Shown piece by piece: positions 59,370 to 64,000 of a stretch of DNA of 64,000 bases. This DNA is from Myrica gale (Eukaryota; Streptophyta; Magnoliopsida; Fagales; Myricaceae). The stretch is taken from assembly GCA_963930655.1 (NCBI GenBank), contig OZ005611.1, positions 9,245,501 through 9,309,500 of the forward strand. The letters run 5' to 3'. Position numbers and translations under genes: made by a program. Below the pieces are notes generated by a model. That model worked only from the letters and a program-made list of their open reading frames with translations. It was not told the origin of the DNA and did not search any database. The stretch's first letter is position 1; each line of letters opens with the position of its first letter.

Positions 59370-61430
59370 ATGACAACCCCATATCCCTCTCAATTGTTGT
59401 CTGCTTCCCCTCATCTCCCAGCTTCCACTAAAATGGCTCTCCGAATTCCCTCGCCTCTAGTTAAGGGGTTCAAGGTAAGGTTTTTTCAATGTCCTCTTGG
59501 GCGGATTTTCTTTTTCCCTTCTAGTGTATGCGTCATGATATCGCCGGAATTCACCAATGCGTTCAGCGAATGGATTTTCATTTGTTTTGAAGATCTGTTT
59601 CTTCATGTTTCTTCCAAAGGATGTGTTTCGTTGCTTGGAAGTGTGAATTTAGGAACCGGGTTTAATAGCCGATTAATGTGGGCGTCTTGGGTTCTGCTGA
59701 ACATCCTTTATATAATTCTGAATTCATCGAAATGGGCTCGTTGTTTAGTGGTTTTTTATTGTTTTGTCGTCTTTGGTCTCTGTTTTGTATTCGTTTCGTT
59801 ATATATAGAAAGTGAGGTTAGGTTACTATTGGGTAAAGCCTTAATAAAGTATTGAGTCGAACGGACAACTGGCAACGACTTGCCCTAGTGATATGTAATT
59901 AGAAGCTTGACAAATTTTTGTTGATGCTGAATTTGCTAGTCCAGTGTTCAACTATCAGTAAAGCAACTGAATTGGTGACGAGATGGATAAGTATGTCTAT
60001 GGTGGCTGAAGAAATAAAGTGATAGAACTCACATCTTGCACTGAAGTTTTATGAATCTTGGCGCTATCATTTTCTGCCTCGTAACTTTCATAAGAACCAG
60101 CCGGAACTAGTTGAGACTTAATGTTTTTACTGGGTTGAGTTGAGTTGACATTCTCTGTGAGACAAAAGAGATTTGTTTCTGTTGCAGGGGTCTTCGCAGA
60201 ATGTTAAAGAACTGAACTCCAGTGTGAATAGGCCCAAGATATTAAATGCAATAAGTATGTCTTCAGGAGAGTCAGATGATCCTGTGAAATTAAAATGGGA
60301 CCAGATATTGGACAAGGCGAGAATATTGTGGGAAAGTTGTCCTCAGCCAGTCAAGAGCTTCCCTTGGGAAAGAGCACTGGAGAATTTCATTCAACTCATC
60401 CTTGACCTCATCTTGGCAGTTGTCAAATACTTATGTGTTCCCTTATTGGTGGTTTCCTCCCTTAGTGAGATGTCCTACTGTGCACATGAAAGGAAGCTTT
60501 TTCTTGTCCCTGTACCAGTACTTATTGGGATTGCTGTTGCTGGGGTCTTGAGAGATACAGCAGTGGATGTATCTCCACTTCTCAAGGTGAATTTGCTTGT
60601 ATGGAATCAATAATATCTGACATTGGTTGGGTAGAACATCTCTTCTGCAACCTATTCTGATGTTTGTCCTCATATGGTGAGAAATAGCATCATCTGTTGC
60701 TTTAGCACTTTGGATTAATTCGTGACACATGGAAAAAGTTACTGAAATTTTCATTGTTGTCACATTTGCTACATTTTCAGATAGTAATGGAGGAGTGTGT
60801 TTCTTTTTTAGTATTTGTTTCAAGCTCCACCCAATAGGGTGGTGGTTAAGATTAAGGGTTCAAGAACTGCTGGGTATGTGCGTAATTTACTAATATGAAA
60901 TAGCAAAAAAATGAACATTGATATCTAATGAATGGGATTGACCACCGTAAGCATTCTCTTTTTGTCTTTAAATTTTGACATTTTTTCACTACCAATATTA
61001 ATTTCTTGTACCCTGTGATATCACTGAAAGGCCAGTTGCCTTTGAATGAAGAAGCATGCTTCTCAGAAGTAGGTTTGCTCAGGGTGGCTTACTGTTTTGC
61101 AAGTTTAGATTGGAGGAGTGTTTCTGTTGTGACAAACAAAGGGAAATTTTGGTTAGATTTTTTATTGTATTTAATGTTTGGTTTTATTTTCAGGATGCAG
61201 AAGTTCCCTGGCATCTGATTGCCATTGCTATTTTCTTCACATTTATCAAATTGCTGGGACCTTTTTACCCATATTGGGGGCGGATATTTATTCCACCCTT
61301 TTCAAATGGCGTGTTATGGAGGACTCTATGGTTTACATTTTTGTGGTATAGAAGACCCCAGAAGGAATCCAGAAAGAAAATGGAGCAGAATTCTAGGAAT
61401 GGCACTGACTTTGAACCAAATGAGAGTTAA
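59370..61430 (+). CDS. EMB1273: EMB1273-like plastid membrane protein
   Basis: Three exons: 59370-59474, 60188-60586 and 61194-61430, phase 0 junctions, 246 residues. A Ser/Thr/Pro-rich, acid-poor start (MTTPYPSQLLSASPHLPAST) looks like a plastid transit peptide. The conserved middle has LKWDQILDKARILWESCPQP, FPWERALENFIQLILDL and SEMSYCAHERKL. Hydrophobic segments LILDLILAVVKYLCVPLLVV, VPVLIGIAVAGVL and LIAIAIFFTFIKLLGPFY suggest three membrane helices. From memory this matches Arabidopsis EMB1273 (embryo-defective, plastid), whose biochemical role is not known to me. The frame runs open into intron 1, but the splice GGGTTCAAG|GTAAGG and the continuing homology fix the exon end. A second in-frame ATG lies 21 codons later. 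Confidence 0.82.
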
Positions 61431-64000
61431 TATTTGGATCAGGTATTTCGTTACTTCAGCAGACAAAAGAGAGGTGCCTTCATGGCATTTAGATGTGCCT
61501 TGCATACTACGGGGTAAAACCCCATGCCTGCTCATCTGAGAGGGGAATTTATACCAACGGTGCACAAAGGCAAATGGGTTCGTAAACTTGTTACATGGAT
61601 GTTGATTTTGTGATAAAAGTAGCTGTATTCATTTAACAATCAAGCTGTGGAAGGACATACGTGAAGTATCACATTTCTGTTCCACCACAATTTCGCTTAT
61701 ATACTTACAATGCAAGTGTGTCAGAAATTATAGTTTTTAGTTCTGATAAAAATTGGAGTAGCATCAGGTAAACTGTGTGTAATGATTCATGTTTTTACTC
61801 GTGCTGATGTAAGTTCACTCTACTGTATTTCACAAGTTTTCTTGCCATCTCAGTTGGCTGAATGCATACGACAGCTTGTTCTAATTGTGGTTGCTTAGAG
61901 TTTAATGCTTGGTGGAGTTGAAGTTCCTGGGTAACTTAGTGCTAGGCTTTTCTTTTCTGTTTTGTTTTTCCTTTTGCACTTCTGTCACACGAGTCATGGC
62001 TCATATTTGTATGGTGTGGGAATGAAGCTTCATCTCTATAGTGTAGGAAGCTCATGCTAGGGCCAATTTTGTGTTCTCATCATGAGAGTTTGTTCGTATG
62101 CTCTTTATATGTCTGATCTTTTTTATTTAAGTTTCAGGACTGATTAACTACTTATAAATCTTCATTGTGATCTCTCATACAGGTGACATCAATTTTCCCC
62201 AATGAAGATTAAGTGATCAGATGAAAAAGGCCATTCCACACAAAGTTTAAGTCGGAAGCAGTTTCTTATAAGAAGATTGACTAAACTCGGTGCTTAGGGT
62301 GGTCTCGTCGATGGCTAGACATTTTTTCCAAACTAACAAGGCATCTGACTGTATGCTAAGTGTGAACGTATGATTGCATGAAACTTTTTGTCACGGATGG
62401 GTTGAAGTAGGTCTTGTTTCTGTCTACATCTTAAAACATCATGTTGTCCAGTACTCAACTGCGAAGAACATTGACACAGCCCAATTTTCGTAAATGTTAA
62501 TGAAATATTCATGGAAGAGTGAAAACAAAAGTGTGCCCAGTGCGTAATTCATAAGATTTTATAGTAGCACCAGTATATTATTTGATTTCACTTAGCCTGC
62601 CTCTCCCATGACTTTCCGAACCAACCAACCCGGATCTGCCTGCATTTTGGGAGCAGAGCATGCAAAATCGTGCAATTCATTGATCCACCAGAGAATGGTT
62701 ACTCGATCTTTCCATGGAAAAACTTCGTTACAAGGCCGCCAAGGCCCACGTCAACTGCCTCCGCCCACCAGATTTGATTAGTGAGTTAAGAAAGTAGAAG
62801 AAACCGTCCACAAAATTGCAGGTAGTTTCGAAATATGGAACTCAAAGGTTGGAATGTTTTTCCTTTTTGGATAATTAATAACCTGGATTTGCGTAGGGAA
62901 AAAAATAATTGGAATATTACTGTCTTCTAACTGTGGAAGTACTAACATAAATACTTAAAATATATATATTAGATGAAACAACCAAACAATATTTCACTGA
63001 AACACAGTGCATTTGAAATTACTTTAAAAAAATAAGTACTTTACGGAAACACAATCCTACTATGGAGGGAGTCATTTTGCTGAATCCATAAACTCCTATA
63101 GCTTATAAGCCGTGAGTTGTGGAGGGAGTCATTCTTTCCAAACTCATGCGGAGAGTTTGACAAGGATAAGTCCGTCATTATGTGGGCCTAATATGCATAG
63201 AGCACATACAATGGTGATTCACATGTGAATTTATATTACAGGTTTGGGGAAAAAAAAGAAAAGAAAACTATAAATTAGCTAAGGTCCAATCCACCAACGT
63301 TTTTGTTCTATGCCTCTAGTTAAGTTTAAATCTGTCTTAAAAAAAGGGATCACTCCTTTAGGTGTTAAGCCTACTAAAATGGGTATTCCAGCATATAACG
63401 AAAGGATTTTGGTGAACCCATTCTTTTTCAATACTCGAGTTGTCAGGGACTATAGTTTCTGTAATTTTCCTGGAAACATGAACAAAAAAAATAATTGAAA
63501 TAGTGAAATTTATCGTGGGATTCGCGTCAAATGCAGCAGACATTAATGTTATATACTTAGCGAGACGTCAAAATAAAAACTTATTGAATTACAGTGTACA
63601 AATACGGAGGGATCGATTATTAGTCTTTTACTCGACCTTCTGTGATCATTCCAATCAGAATATTATACTTGCATACCTCCCTTGCATTCTTTTAAGCAAT
63701 GGAAAAGAACAAAAATTAACTCTGTTCTTTCTTTCTCTTTTTTTTCCCTACTTCGAACCAAACCAAACATGATGTAGATGTCTTGTGAGCATGAGAGAGA
63801 TACTCGATCAATCTCCCCAACAGCAAAACAAAACGGACATGATTTGTCATACAGTTACATTGCTAGCCAAAAGGAGAAAGAAACATACTAGTTACAGTGC
63901 TACACGGTGCGATACATATTCCACTTGGGAAGTGGCAAAGAATAAAAATACAGATCAACAGAAGCATGTCCCTGGAAAAGATGAAATGTTTGAGGAAAAA
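61431..64000. other. 3' flank of the EMB1273-like gene to window end
   Basis: 61431 to about 62500 is probably 3' UTR and flank, with AATGAAATATTC near 62499. A short direct repeat TGGAGGGAGTCATT occurs at about 63064 and 63120. Beyond that the sequence is AT-rich, with no gene recognised. Confidence 0.4.

Noticed and set aside
59475-59855. Continuation of the first exon frame of the EMB1273-like gene as a 169-codon protein
   Set aside because: It reads through a strong GTAAGG donor into intron; the conserved protein continues in the exons at 60188 and 61194.
60810-60880. tRNA-like or SINE head (GGTGGTTAAG...GGTTCAAG) in intron 2 of the EMB1273-like gene
   Set aside because: Only B-box-like words are present; no cloverleaf, no tail and no flanking repeats.

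Overview
The window is nuclear DNA of a flowering plant, probably a eudicot. Genes have short GT-AG introns, plant-specific families are present (germin-like proteins, DOXC dioxygenases, an AINTEGUMENTA-type AP2 domain, R2R3-MYB), plastid-type metabolic genes occur, and most of the space is Ty1/copia relics, MITEs and a CACTA element. The species cannot be named from the sequence.

Layout. 0-2 kb: a truncated phospholipase A1 fragment abuts a 1.4-kb segment with 47-bp inverted ends that carries pieces of two other genes. 2-20 kb: a decayed germin-like protein (GLP) cluster. It has one intact gene (2985-3848, +), one copy with a premature stop (14252-15106, -) and two orphan GLP upstream regions without coding sequence (11.7-12.0 kb, -; 15.5 and 20.3 kb, +). 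It is split by two copia relics (4.4-11.6 kb, itself holding two insertions; 15.66-20.07 kb). 20.6-23.4 kb: an intact five-exon CDCA7-like zinc-finger gene. 24.5-33.7 kb: a tandem pair of 2-oxoglutarate/Fe(II) dioxygenase genes, both dead; the second has a fairly young copia element in exon 2. 34-45 kb: gene-poor repeats, including Sirevirus-like LTR sequence, a CACTA element full of GC-rich palindromes, a Mutator-type MITE with 9-bp target duplications, a hAT-type MITE, foldback elements, a possible 56-residue ORF behind a TATA box and a MYB fragment. 45.5-48.5 kb: a copia relic on the minus strand and the 3' end of another LTR element. 48.7-50.4 kb: the 3' half of a broken coiled-coil protein gene. 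50.8-51.5 kb: two MITEs in tandem that appear to share their middle target duplication. 52.6-57.6 kb: an intact 13-exon N-acetyl-gamma-glutamyl-phosphate reductase gene. 58.5-58.9 kb: a TRIM-like element. 59.4-61.4 kb: an intact three-exon plastid membrane protein gene resembling EMB1273.

How the genes relate. The four apparently working genes (GLP, CDCA7-like, AGPR, EMB1273-like) are independent housekeeping or cell-wall genes, not a pathway. The unifying theme is duplication followed by decay: GLP and dioxygenase tandem copies degraded by point changes, deletions and transposon insertion. I saw no tRNA, rRNA or CRISPR array and no evidence for a wholly new system. The least expected structures are the GLP promoter fossils, the gene-fragment segment at the left edge, the tandem MITE with a shared target duplication and the palindrome-packed CACTA element.
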